Of a DNA stretch of 8,901 nucleotides, positions 1-6,522 are shown one piece after another. This DNA is from Sphingomonadaceae bacterium. Lineage in GTDB: Bacteria; Pseudomonadota; Alphaproteobacteria; Sphingomonadales; Sphingomonadaceae. The stretch is taken from assembly GCA_019239785.1 (NCBI GenBank), contig JAFAZM010000281.1, forward strand, positions 1 through 8,901, given 5' to 3'. The notes beneath the pieces are model-generated. The model ran no database searches and was not told where the DNA came from. It was given only the letters and a program-made list of their open reading frames with translations. How positions within the stretch are numbered: position 1 is the stretch's first letter; the number at the start of each line of letters is the position of its first letter. The translations under genes were made by a program, and so were the position numbers.

Positions 1-773
1 ACGTCACCAAGGAGCCGATCCCGGTGATCCCGACCGTCCACTACAACATGGGCGGGGTGCAGACGAACTTCCACGGCGAGGTCGTGACCCTGAAGGGCAC
101 CGACCCGGACTGCATCGTGCCCGGCCTGATGGCGATAGGCGAGGCCGCCTGCGTCTCGGTCCACGGCGCCAACCGGCTCGGCTCCAACTCGCTGATCGAC
201 CTGGTGGTCTTCGGCCGCGCCGCGGGCCTTAGGCTGGCCGAGACGATCAAGCCGAACACCCGCCAAGCAGACCTGCCGACCGGCTCGGCCGACCTTGCGC
301 TGGAGCGGCTCGACCGCTTCCGCCACGCCAGCGGCGCCCACCCGACCGCGGAGATCCGCACCGAGATGCAGCGCAACATGCAGGCGCATTGCGCAGTGTT
401 CCGCACCGACGAGCTGATGCAGGAGGGCGTCGCCAAGCTCGCCGAGACCTATGGCAGGATGGCCGACATCGGCATCACCGACCGCAGCCTGATCTGGAAC
501 ACCGACCTGGTCGAGACGCTGGAGCTCGACAACCTGATCGCCCAGGCCACGGTCACCATCCACGGCGCGGTCAACCGCAAGGAAAGCCGCGGCGCCCACG
601 CGCACGAGGATTATCCCAAGCGCGACGACGAGAACTGGATGAAGCACACCGCCGCCTGGTTCGACGGCTGGGGCGGGAAGGGCGGCGCGGTGCGGCTCGA
701 TTACCGGCCGGTGCACACCTACACGCTCACCGACGAGGTGGAGTATATCAAGCCGAAGGCGCGGGTGTACTAA
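1..773 (+). CDS. sdhA: Succinate dehydrogenase flavoprotein subunit, C-terminal part (5' truncated)
   Basis: This subunit oxidises succinate to fumarate on covalently bound FAD and passes electrons to the SdhB iron-sulfur clusters, at the cytoplasmic face of the inner membrane (complex II, TCA cycle). The gene enters from the left: the first complete codon is at position 3 and the stop is TAA at 771-773, giving 256 visible residues of a family that is usually about 590-600 long. The capping-domain segment TVHYNMGG (His at 39-41) and HGANRLGSNSLIDLVVFGR (Arg at 174-176) carry the conserved His and Arg that bind the dicarboxylate in characterised homologues. The tail RGAHAHEDYP...DENWMKHT...DYRPVHTYTLTDEVEYIKPKARVY is typical of alphaproteobacterial SdhA. 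A GTG at 24 is in frame but internal and is not the start. sdhB, normally the next gene, lies 7.6 kb downstream. The identification is secure. Confidence 0.97.
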   Translation, partial: VTKEPIPVIPTVHYNMGGVQTNFHGEVVTLKGTDPDCIVPGLMAIGEAACVSVHGANRLGSNSLIDLVVFGRAAGLRLAETIKPNTRQADLPTGSADLALERLDRFRHASGAHPTAEIRTEMQRNMQAHCAVFRTDELMQEGVAKLAETYGRMADIGITDRSLIWNTDLVETLELDNLIAQATVTIHGAVNRKESRGAHAHEDYPKRDDENWMKHTAAWFDGWGGKGGAVRLDYRPVHTYTLTDEVEYIKPKARVY

Positions 774-784
774 GGCTGCCAATC

Positions 785-829
785 CCCCTCCCGGAAAGGG
801 AGGGGATGGGGTGGGTGCGCGGAGCGCAC
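785..829. repeat. Two small palindromes after sdhA
   Basis: An 8-bp perfect stem, CCCTCCC-type (785-792 with 798-805, loop GGAAA), is followed by a second palindrome GTGCGC-GGA-GCGCAC (815-829). The first begins 11 bp after the sdhA stop. The transcript could fold here and slow 3' degradation or polymerase. There is no T-run after either stem, so this is not a standard intrinsic terminator. It may be another fragment of the extragenic palindrome family that follows at 841. Confidence 0.6.
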
Positions 830-840
830 TGCCTCCGGAG

Positions 841-973
841 AAGAACAAGAAGAACAAGACCCTCATCCCAACCTTCTCCCGCAAGCGGGAGAAGGGGTGC
901 GCCAGCGCGAGGCTTCCTTTCTTACCCTCTCCCGCTCGCGGGAGAGGGCAGGGTGAGGGTCTTCTTCTTGTTC
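841..973 (+). repeat. Composite extragenic palindromic repeat, copy 1
   Basis: A roughly 133-bp element is made of two hairpins: TTCTCCCGC-AA-GCGGGAGAA (about 873-892) and CTCTCCCGCTCGCGGGAGAG (about 927-946). Its ends are related inverted sequences, GAACAAGACCCTCA on the left and TGAGGGTCTTCTTCTTGTTC on the right. An inverted copy occurs at 3251-3376. Bases 852-903 match the reverse complement of 3322-3373 at 51 of 52 positions. Bases 925-963 match that of 3263-3301 nearly perfectly. The two conserved arms are joined by a variable middle. The symmetric outline resembles BIME/REPIN-type or MITE-like non-coding elements. No transposase is present in the window. Confidence 0.85.
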
Positions 974-998
974 GTGCCCTCGGCTGTCTGCGACCGCC

Positions 999-1028
999 TT
1001 GACTAACGCGCGAAGCCAGCGAAATTTA
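999..1028 (+). promoter_or_regulatory. Possible sigma70-type promoter for the C13 peptidase gene
   Basis: TTGACT at 999-1004 is one base from the -35 consensus. An AT-rich AATTTA at 1023-1028 follows after an 18-bp spacer. This A/T tract is the only one in a very GC-rich spacer. The -10 match is weak, so this is a low-confidence proposal. It lies 24 bp before the peptidase ATG, downstream of the palindromic repeat, which would give block A transcription independent of sdhA. Confidence 0.3.
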
Positions 1029-1051
1029 CCCCGGTTGGGAGGCGTTGGGGG

Positions 1052-2041
1052 ATGCGGACCTGGCTCGGCTTGATCGCGGCGTCGGCGCTGTCGCTGGCCG
1101 TTGCCGCGTCCGCGCAGACCTACCAGCCGCCGCGCCACACCCAGCCGCCGCCGATGATCGGGATCGGCACGCCGATGGAGATCCTCGAGCGCGCCGACGG
1201 CGGCACCGAGATCGAGCGCAACCGCGCGCCGGCCGAGGAGCTTGCCGAGCATCGCAAGCTCGACCGCGCCCTCGCCGCCCTGCTGCCGCAGCGGCCGGGG
1301 ATTGTGGACGCCTATGTCGTCGCGATCGCGCTCGACAGCGATCCGGTGTTCGGTCGCGAGGCGCGGGTGGCGGGCGACGTGCTGCGCCGGCGCTACGGCG
1401 CGGTCGGCCGGACCATCGTGCTTGCGGGGTCGGATGGGAGCGCGCCGAGCGCACTGCCGCGCGGCACGCCGGAGACGCTCGCCATCGTGCTGGCTCGGGT
1501 CGCCGAGCTGATGAACCGCAGCGAGGACGCCCTGGTCCTTTATACGACCAGCCACGGCGCGCCGGTCGGCCTCTATTATAATGACGGCGACAATGGCTAC
1601 GGCCTGATCTCGCCGAACCGGCTGGCGGCGATGCTCGACGGGCTCGGGCTGCGCAACCGGCTGCTGATCCTGAGCGCCTGCTATTCGGGCGTGTTCGTGT
1701 CGCGGCTGCAGAGCGAGACCAGCGCGATCGTCACCGCCGCCTCGCTCGACCGCACCTCGTTCGGCTGCGCGGCCGAGAACGACTGGACCTTCTTCGGCGA
1801 CGCGATGATCAACCACGCGCTGCGCAAGGCCCAGCCGATCGCCGACGCCTTCGGCGAGGCGAACGGGCTGATCGCGAGCTGGGAGGCGCAGCTCGGGGTG
1901 CGGCCGTCGCTGCCGCAATTGTTCCTGGGGACGGGGGTCGGGCGGTGGCTCACTGCCCTCGAGCGGCGGATACCGCCGGCGGCGACGGCCCCGGTGGGGC
2001 GGCCGGCGCTCGAGACGAGCCGAACCCTCTTGAGCCACTGA
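1052..2041 (+). CDS. Secreted C13 (legumain-like) cysteine peptidase
   Basis: Family C13 enzymes (caspase-like fold, clan CD) cut peptide bonds with a His/Cys dyad, often after Asn or Asp. The 329-residue protein starts at ATG 1052, behind the strong ribosome site GGGAGG (1037-1042). Residues 1-21 form a signal peptide: Arg at 2, a hydrophobic core at about 4-18, and ASA before Gln22. The protein should therefore work in the periplasm or outside the cell. A strand VLYTTSHGAP carries the catalytic His168, and LLILSACYSGVF carries Cys210, in the order and spacing expected for C13. Other features are GLYYNDGDNGYG between the two and a third Cys at 239. The N-terminal part (about 25-80) is Pro-rich then helical and unrecognised; the C-terminal 30 residues are low-complexity. 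It stands alone between repeats, 278 bp after sdhA. The substrate is unknown; the family call is firm. Confidence 0.85.
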   Translation: MRTWLGLIAASALSLAVAASAQTYQPPRHTQPPPMIGIGTPMEILERADGGTEIERNRAPAEELAEHRKLDRALAALLPQRPGIVDAYVVAIALDSDPVFGREARVAGDVLRRRYGAVGRTIVLAGSDGSAPSALPRGTPETLAIVLARVAELMNRSEDALVLYTTSHGAPVGLYYNDGDNGYGLISPNRLAAMLDGLGLRNRLLILSACYSGVFVSRLQSETSAIVTAASLDRTSFGCAAENDWTFFGDAMINHALRKAQPIADAFGEANGLIASWEAQLGVRPSLPQLFLGTGVGRWLTALERRIPPAATAPVGRPALETSRTLLSH

Positions 2042-2050
2042 GCTCCGCCT

Positions 2051-2134
2051 CCGTTCGGGCTGAGCCGGTCGAAGCCCCTCCTTCTCTTGCGCTCAAAAGG
2101 AAGGGAAGCCCTTCGACACGCTCAGGGCGAACGG
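2051..2134. repeat. Inverted repeat of the CTTCGAC...CGAACGG family
   Basis: The left arm (2051-2074) and right arm (2111-2134) are 24-bp inverted copies matching at 20 of 24 positions, separated by 36 bp that pair partly again (CCCCTCCTT against AAGGAAGGG). This sequence is, from memory, a very common intergenic repeat in sphingomonads. It begins 10 bp after the peptidase stop, so the mRNA end would fold into a long hairpin. No T-run follows, so a role in termination or mRNA protection is only possible. Confidence 0.75.
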
Positions 2135-2245
2135 AGCGTGAGCCTCTTTCACTGCCGAGCAGCGTCTCTTTATCGAAGCCAGCCCCCGCTCCGCCGAAAA
2201 GCGCCTCTCGCTCCCGTCGCCCGCGCATAGCGTCCCTGCGATCCT

Positions 2246-2254
2246 AGGGGGAGG
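2246..2254 (+). promoter_or_regulatory. Ribosome binding site that fixes a GTG start
   Basis: AGGGGGAGG ends 5 bp before GTG 2260. It is a strong Shine-Dalgarno match. Together with the clean signal peptide directly after the GTG, it decides the start of the MBL-fold gene. Confidence 0.7.
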
Positions 2255-2259
2255 CGCGC

Positions 2260-3222
2260 GTGAAGAAGATCCTGTTCCTGGTCCTGCTCGGCCTGGCATC
2301 GCTGGCGAGCGCGCGCGGGCCGGCGCGCGAGCCCTATCATCTGATCCCCGGCCAGTTCGGGCCGAACAGCAGCCCGGACGGCAATTCGATCTTCCTCGAT
2401 GCGCCGGACGGGCTGATCCTGGTCGATACCGGCCGCCACCCCGAGCATAGCCAGCGCCTGCTCGATTATGCCCGCGAACGCGGCCGGCCGATCGTCGCGA
2501 TCTTCAACACCCACTGGCATCTCGATCACACGACCGGCAACGGGATGGTCCGGGCCGCCTTCCCCCGCGTCCAGGTCTACGCCTCGAACGCGATCGACGG
2601 CGCGCTGCCGACCTTCCTCCAGCACAATCGCGAGGACATGCAGCGCCGCCTCGCCGCCGGCGAGATCCCGGAGGCGCGGCGTGAGGAGGTCAATCGCTTC
2701 CTCGCGGTGATGGACCATCCCGAGCCTTTGCGCCCGACCCGCCCCGTGCTTCGCTCCGGGATGCAGCGGATCGGCGGGCGGCGGCTGCAGGTGAACCTCG
2801 CGCAGTTCGCGGCGACCGAGGGGGACGTCTGGCTGTACGATCCGGCCACGCGCGTGGTGATCGCCGGCGACCTGGTCGTCACCGAGGTGCCGTTCATGGA
2901 CACCGCCTGCGCCGAGGGCTGGCGGCATGCGCTCGATGCGATCGCGTCGGTGCCGTTCACGACCTTGATCCCCGGCCATGGCGAGCCGATGGACCACGCC
3001 CGGTTCCTCGCCTGGCGCACCGCCTTCGACAATCTGCTCGACTGCGGCGCATCGGACCGGGCGAAGGCGGAGTGCGTCGCCGGCTGGCGCCGCGACGCGG
3101 CGGTCTTCATGCGGCCCGGGCGGGAGCGGCTCGTGGATTCGATGGTCGGCTATTATCTCGACACGCGGCTGCGCGCCGCGCCGGAGGAGCGGGAGCATTA
3201 TTGCCGGCCGCTGCACGCTTGA
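2260..3222 (+). CDS. Secreted MBL-fold metallo-hydrolase with an atypical metal site
   Basis: Metallo-beta-lactamase-fold proteins hydrolyse esters, lactams, thioesters or phosphoesters with one or two metal ions. This 320-residue protein begins at GTG 2260 with a signal peptide (MKK, Leu-rich core, LASA before Arg19) and should be periplasmic. The family landmarks are clear: LILVDTGRH at 52-60, the metal motif THWHLDH (His85, His87, Asp89, His90), AGDLV with the bridging Asp204, and IPGHGEP with His240. The expected third ligand, His in HTxGD, is absent: the aligned segment reads FAATEGD, with Ala185 in its place. The C-terminal third (about 245-320) is helical and, with residue 217, contains Cys217, 262, 272 and 315, which could form disulfides in the periplasm. 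It lies between repeats with no obvious operon partner. The substrate cannot be told; beta-lactamase activity should not be assumed. Confidence 0.85.
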   Translation: MKKILFLVLLGLASLASARGPAREPYHLIPGQFGPNSSPDGNSIFLDAPDGLILVDTGRHPEHSQRLLDYARERGRPIVAIFNTHWHLDHTTGNGMVRAAFPRVQVYASNAIDGALPTFLQHNREDMQRRLAAGEIPEARREEVNRFLAVMDHPEPLRPTRPVLRSGMQRIGGRRLQVNLAQFAATEGDVWLYDPATRVVIAGDLVVTEVPFMDTACAEGWRHALDAIASVPFTTLIPGHGEPMDHARFLAWRTAFDNLLDCGASDRAKAECVAGWRRDAAVFMRPGRERLVDSMVGYYLDTRLRAAPEEREHYCRPLHA

Positions 3223-3250
3223 GCTGACGGAGGAAAAGGGAAAGACAAAG

Positions 3251-3376
3251 AACAACAAGAACAAGACCCTCACCCTGCCCTCTCCCGCAAGCGGGAGAGG
3301 GGAAAAGGAGAGACCCGCTGCGGCGCACCCCTTCTCCCGCTCGCGGGAGAAGGTTGGGATGAGGGTCTTGTTCTTC
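3251..3376 (-). repeat. Composite extragenic palindromic repeat, copy 2 (inverted)
   Basis: This is the reverse-oriented partner of the element at 841-973. Its two hairpins are CTCTCCCGC-AA-GCGGGAGAG (about 3281-3300) and TTCTCCCGCTCGCGGGAGAA (about 3332-3351). The arm at 3322-3373 differs from copy 1 at one base in 52. The segment between the arms differs in sequence and slightly in length. It starts 28 bp after the MBL stop, and its right end runs into the TTCC microsatellite. The peptidase and MBL genes are thus enclosed by inverted copies. Confidence 0.85.
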
Positions 3377-3404
3377 TTCCTTCCTTCCTTCCTTCCTTCC
3401 TTCC
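3377..3404. repeat. Tetranucleotide microsatellite, (TTCC)7
   Basis: Seven perfect TTCC units directly follow TTCTTC at the end of the palindromic repeat. The tract is about 106 bp before the creD-like start. Such tracts gain and lose units by slippage. It is not inside a coding region, so any effect would be on promoter spacing or on DNA or mRNA structure, not on reading frame. Confidence 0.9.
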
Positions 3405-3510
3405 CACCCTCTCCTCACCCTCTGCACCAAATCTCCTCATCCCTCCCATCAGCCCTGCAAGCCGCCGTGCGACAAGCCGACCGCATCAGCGAACTGGCAG
3501 GAGAGACGGC

Positions 3511-4902
3511 ATGTCGGATGGAGCCTCGACACGATCCCCGGGCGTGAAGCTCATCCTCGCGATCCTGATCGCAGCCGCCTTGTCGGTGCCGCTCTTCATG
3601 ACCTGGTTCATCGTCTACGACCGCCAGCAGCAGTCGGCATTCGCGGCGACCAGCATCACCGAGGGCTGGGCCGGCCCGCAGGCGATGCGCGGGCCGCTGC
3701 TGGTCATTCCCTACCGGACGAACGTGAGCGAAACCACGACCGAGAACGGCCGCGAGGTCACCCGGACGCACGAGGTCTGGCAGAAGCTGACTCTGGCGCC
3801 CGAAGCCTCGGACATGGACACCGGGATCCGCCCGGAGCTGCGGCATCGCTCGATCTACGAGGTCGTCGTCTACCAGGCGGAGGCGTCCGGGCAGGCGCGC
3901 TTCGCGATGCCGGCCGACCTTTCGCGGCTCGGGCTCAGCGTCGAGCAGATGGACCTGAGCCGCGCGGAACTGCGCTTCGGCCTTTCGGATCCGCGCGGGC
4001 TCGGCGCCAATCCGAGCGTCTCCGTCGACGGCCAGCCGCTCCGCCTCCAGCCGGGCGGCGCCGGCGGCGCGCTCGGCTTCTTCGCCTGGATCGATGCAGG
4101 TGCGCTGGCCGGCCGCCCGCTCCAGGTCGCCTATCGCTACGCCTTCCGGGGCACCGGCTCGCTGAGCCTGGCGCCGCAGGCCGGCGATACGCGCTGGCAT
4201 GTCCATTCGCCCTGGCCGAGCCCGTCCTTCCAGGGCGGCTTTCTCCCGGCCGACCGCCGCATCGATGCGCAAGGCTTCGACGCCACCTATCGCGTCGGCA
4301 ATCTCGCGCTCGGCCAACCCATCGCCGCGGTCGGCGAGGAGGGGCCGGCGGCCGGCGAGCCGGCGCGGGCCGCGGACTCGTCCGACGGCGGCGCGCCGGC
4401 CCCGGGCGCGGCGGCGAATTCCGCCCAGATCAGCCTGCTGCAGACGGTCGACCTCTACGACCAGGTCAACCGCGCCTCGAAATACGGCTTCCTGTTTATC
4501 GGCTTCACCTTCCTCGCCTTCCTGATGTTCGACATCATCGGCGGCGTCCGCGTCTCGCCGGTCGAATATCTGCTCGTCGGCGTCAGCCTGATCCTGTTCT
4601 TCGTGCTGCTGCTCGCCTTCGCCGAGGTGATCGGCTTCCTGCCGGCCTATGCGCTCGCGGCGGCCGGGATCACCCTGCTCAACACCGCCTATTCGGCGGC
4701 GGTGCTGAAGAGCTGGCGCCGGGCCGGGATCATCGGCGGCCTCCTTGCCGGCCTCTATGCCGTGCTCTACGTGCTGCTCAGCCTCGAAGCCTATTCGCTG
4801 CTGATCGGATCGGTGCTGCTGTTCCTCGCCCTCGGCGCGGTGATGTACGCGACCCGGAACCTGAACTGGGGCGGCGAGCCTGCAATTGCGGACCTGGCCT
4901 AA
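3511..4902 (+). CDS. creD: CreD-family inner membrane protein
   Basis: CreD/Cet proteins are inner membrane proteins; in enterobacteria creD is a target of the CreBC two-component system and affects envelope properties and colicin E2 tolerance. The exact biochemical role is unknown. The 463-residue length fits the family (about 450). ATG 3511 follows CAGGAGAG (3498-3505). One membrane helix lies at about 12-34; a large periplasmic domain (about 36-320) holds EGWAGPQAMRGPLLVIPY, HRSIYEVVVYQA and SPWPSPSFQGGFLPA. From KYGFLFIGFTFLAFLMF (325-340) onward come five to six helices with PVEYLLVGVSLILFFVLLLAFAE. The end (ATRNLNWGG) matches the family's TRxxDW-like tail. Residues 276-303 are an Ala/Gly/Pro-rich insert just before the helices. 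No creB or creC is in the window, and no TTCAC-N6-TTCAC box lies in the 288-bp upstream spacer. The gene may stand alone. Confidence 0.9.
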   Translation: MSDGASTRSPGVKLILAILIAAALSVPLFMTWFIVYDRQQQSAFAATSITEGWAGPQAMRGPLLVIPYRTNVSETTTENGREVTRTHEVWQKLTLAPEASDMDTGIRPELRHRSIYEVVVYQAEASGQARFAMPADLSRLGLSVEQMDLSRAELRFGLSDPRGLGANPSVSVDGQPLRLQPGGAGGALGFFAWIDAGALAGRPLQVAYRYAFRGTGSLSLAPQAGDTRWHVHSPWPSPSFQGGFLPADRRIDAQGFDATYRVGNLALGQPIAAVGEEGPAAGEPARAADSSDGGAPAPGAAANSAQISLLQTVDLYDQVNRASKYGFLFIGFTFLAFLMFDIIGGVRVSPVEYLLVGVSLILFFVLLLAFAEVIGFLPAYALAAAGITLLNTAYSAAVLKSWRRAGIIGGLLAGLYAVLYVLLSLEAYSLLIGSVLLFLALGAVMYATRNLNWGGEPAIADLA

Positions 4903-4906
4903 GTCC

Positions 4907-6412
4907 TCACCTTCCCATCGCCGGTTCGCGGCGATGGGGCCCTCCCTCTGCCGGGAACGGCAGAGGGGCCTGGGCGGCCCGGATCAGCGCTTCGCGGATC
5001 CTGGCCATGTCGGCGGCGAACCGGGTCTGCATCGCCTCGGCGGAGAGCGAGGCGGCTTCGGTGACCTGCGGCATGGAGAGACCGATGCGCAGCGTCGCAC
5101 CCCAGCTTCCGTCGGCGAGACGCACGCATTTGACCGGCTGGCCGACGCGCACGCCATCCAGCGCCATCGCCTTGTGCCAGTCCTGCGCCTGCTCGAAGCC
5201 GGCGCCGCCGGGAAGCAGCGCCGAGAGGTCGAGCGTGGAGAGGGTACGCATCTCGATCGGGTGGGTGTCGGCATCCTCGACATGGCCGGGCGGGTAGGGG
5301 GCGACGCGGCGGATCGGCAGCGGTTCGACCAGCTCGGCGCGGACCGCGGCGTGGAAGGCAAGGATCGCGCGCTCGACCGTTTCGGCCGGCAGCGCCTGGA
5401 AGCGCTCCAGCTCGAAGATCGAGGCTTCGAGCCGCAGCAGCAGGCCGATATTGAAGCTGTCGGGCAGGCTCTCGGCGCCCGGCCAGCCGGCCGGCCATTC
5501 GGCGCGGCGGAAGATCGAAGCGAAGCCCTCGGGCAAAGGCGCGGCCGCATCGGCGAACGCGCGCGGCACCAAAGCGAAGCCGCTGAACGGCGGCCCGCCC
5601 ATGAACTTGGAGCCGGTGACGAAGACGATCGCACCGCGCACCAGATAGTCGTTCACCGCCGCCCCGGTGATCCGCGCCTGGCAGGCGTCGACGACCAGGG
5701 TCGCGCGCGGGTTCGCGAGCCGGTCGACATCGTCCAGCGAGGGGAGGATCAGGCCGGTCTTGGAGCCGTGGACGATATGGACGAGGCTGTGACGATCGGC
5801 GGCCGCGGCGCCGGCGATCGAAGCCGCCATCAGGTCGGCGATCTCGCCCGAGGGGCGGACCTTGCCGGCCGCATCGCGGACTGGCACGTCGATCAGGTCG
5901 ACCGCGGCGCCACCAAGCCCCGGCACCGGCGCGCCGGGCGTCACCTCGACGTCGAGCGCGGTCTCCCTGGCGAAGAACAGGCCGTGCGCGCTCTGGATGC
6001 AGCCGCTGCCGACCTCGTCGGCGCCGAGCAGGATCGCATTGGTGCCGCCGCTGCCGCGCCCGCGCACGCAGGCCAGGGCGACATATTCGAGGTCGGTGCC
6101 GGACGGCGCGAACACGATCGCGACCTCGTCGGCGACGCCGTAGGCGCGGCGGATCCGCCCGCGCAATGCCTCCAGCCGCGCGGCATAGGCGGGGGCGGAG
6201 AAGGCCGGACCGAGCTCGGCGAGCACCCGCTCCGCCGCTTCATAAGCGGCCGGCGAGATGTCGTTCGCGGTCGAGGAGGCATAGGCCAGCAGGTCGCGCG
6301 GCCGCGGCGCGCTGAAATAGCGGTTGAGGCCGGTGGCCGGACCGAGACGGATGCGGGCGTCGCCGCCTCCGGTCATCAGGGTGGCCGCGGAAATGCTTTC
6401 GGGCGGGGTCAT
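4907..6412 (-). CDS. PLP-dependent fold-type I enzyme (aminotransferase class V-like)
   Basis: This 501-residue protein looks like an aminotransferase class V or cysteine desulfurase-type PLP enzyme. Signs in order: FAPSGTDLEYVALA (101-114), where an SGT loop would hold the cofactor phosphate; SLVHIVHGSKTGLILP (209-224), like the H-x-S-TG segment of the class; TLVVDACQAR (238-247), with Asp242 for the pyridine nitrogen and Gln245 for the 3'-oxygen; and VTGSKFMGGPPFSG (265-278), with Lys269 as the likely Schiff-base lysine. The specific activity is not recognisable. It is longer than most desulfurases (about 400), with about 45 extra N-terminal residues and an extra C-terminal region. The last 20 residues are encoded across two perfect hairpins. 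The start is ATG 6412; its ribosome site is weak (GCGAGG 14 bp upstream). It converges on creD with 4 bp between stops and is divergent from the ATP-grasp gene by 110 bp, suggesting shared control. Confidence 0.82.
   Translation of the reverse strand: MTPPESISAATLMTGGGDARIRLGPATGLNRYFSAPRPRDLLAYASSTANDISPAAYEAAERVLAELGPAFSAPAYAARLEALRGRIRRAYGVADEVAIVFAPSGTDLEYVALACVRGRGSGGTNAILLGADEVGSGCIQSAHGLFFARETALDVEVTPGAPVPGLGGAAVDLIDVPVRDAAGKVRPSGEIADLMAASIAGAAAADRHSLVHIVHGSKTGLILPSLDDVDRLANPRATLVVDACQARITGAAVNDYLVRGAIVFVTGSKFMGGPPFSGFALVPRAFADAAAPLPEGFASIFRRAEWPAGWPGAESLPDSFNIGLLLRLEASIFELERFQALPAETVERAILAFHAAVRAELVEPLPIRRVAPYPPGHVEDADTHPIEMRTLSTLDLSALLPGGAGFEQAQDWHKAMALDGVRVGQPVKCVRLADGSWGATLRIGLSMPQVTEAASLSAEAMQTRFAADMARIREALIRAAQAPLPFPAEGGPHRREPAMGR
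4914..4967. repeat. Tandem perfect hairpins at a convergent gene junction
   Basis: Two 10-bp perfect stems lie side by side: CCCATCGCCG with CGGCGATGGG (4914-4923/4929-4938, loop GTTCG) and CCCTCTGCCG with CGGCAGAGGG (4944-4953/4958-4967, loop GGAA). They start 11 bp past the creD stop and lie inside the 3' end of the minus-strand PLP gene. They could stop or stabilise transcripts from both directions. Neither strand has a U-tract after the stems, so they are not classical intrinsic terminators. Confidence 0.7.
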
Positions 6413-6522
6413 CGATCTTGCACAGGCCTCGCCGCGCGACTAACTCGCGGGGCCATACAGGCCGGTCCGGCGGGGGAACAAGGGCCGCGCTCCTATTTTC
6501 GTCGCAAAGGTCGCCATTCCCA
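6413..6522. promoter_or_regulatory. Divergent control region, PLP enzyme / ATP-grasp
   Basis: The 110-bp spacer between two divergent starts must hold the promoters for both directions if the genes are transcribed from here. On the plus strand TTGCAC (6418-6423) with TAACTC (6441-6446) at 17-bp spacing is a weak sigma70-like pair. A small inverted repeat CCGCG...CGCGG (6432-6436/6446-6450) overlaps it and could be an operator. Neither is convincing alone. Confidence 0.3.

Noticed and set aside
783..806. Intrinsic terminator for sdhA
   Set aside because: The stem is good, but no T-run follows; kept only as a palindrome.
811..1002. 63-residue frame in the spacer after sdhA
   Set aside because: It is translated from the palindromic repeat itself (KREKG, SPARGRGQGEG), a common source of false small proteins.
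863..2038. 391-residue minus-strand open frame over the C13 peptidase
   Set aside because: It runs through a repeat and the antisense of a gene with signal peptide and catalytic motifs; composition is Arg-rich and unstructured.
2170..3273. 367-residue minus-strand open frame over the MBL gene
   Set aside because: It is an antisense shadow of the MBL gene and has no recognisable motif.
3223..3510. CreB binding box before the creD-like gene
   Set aside because: No TTCAC direct repeat is present in the spacer.
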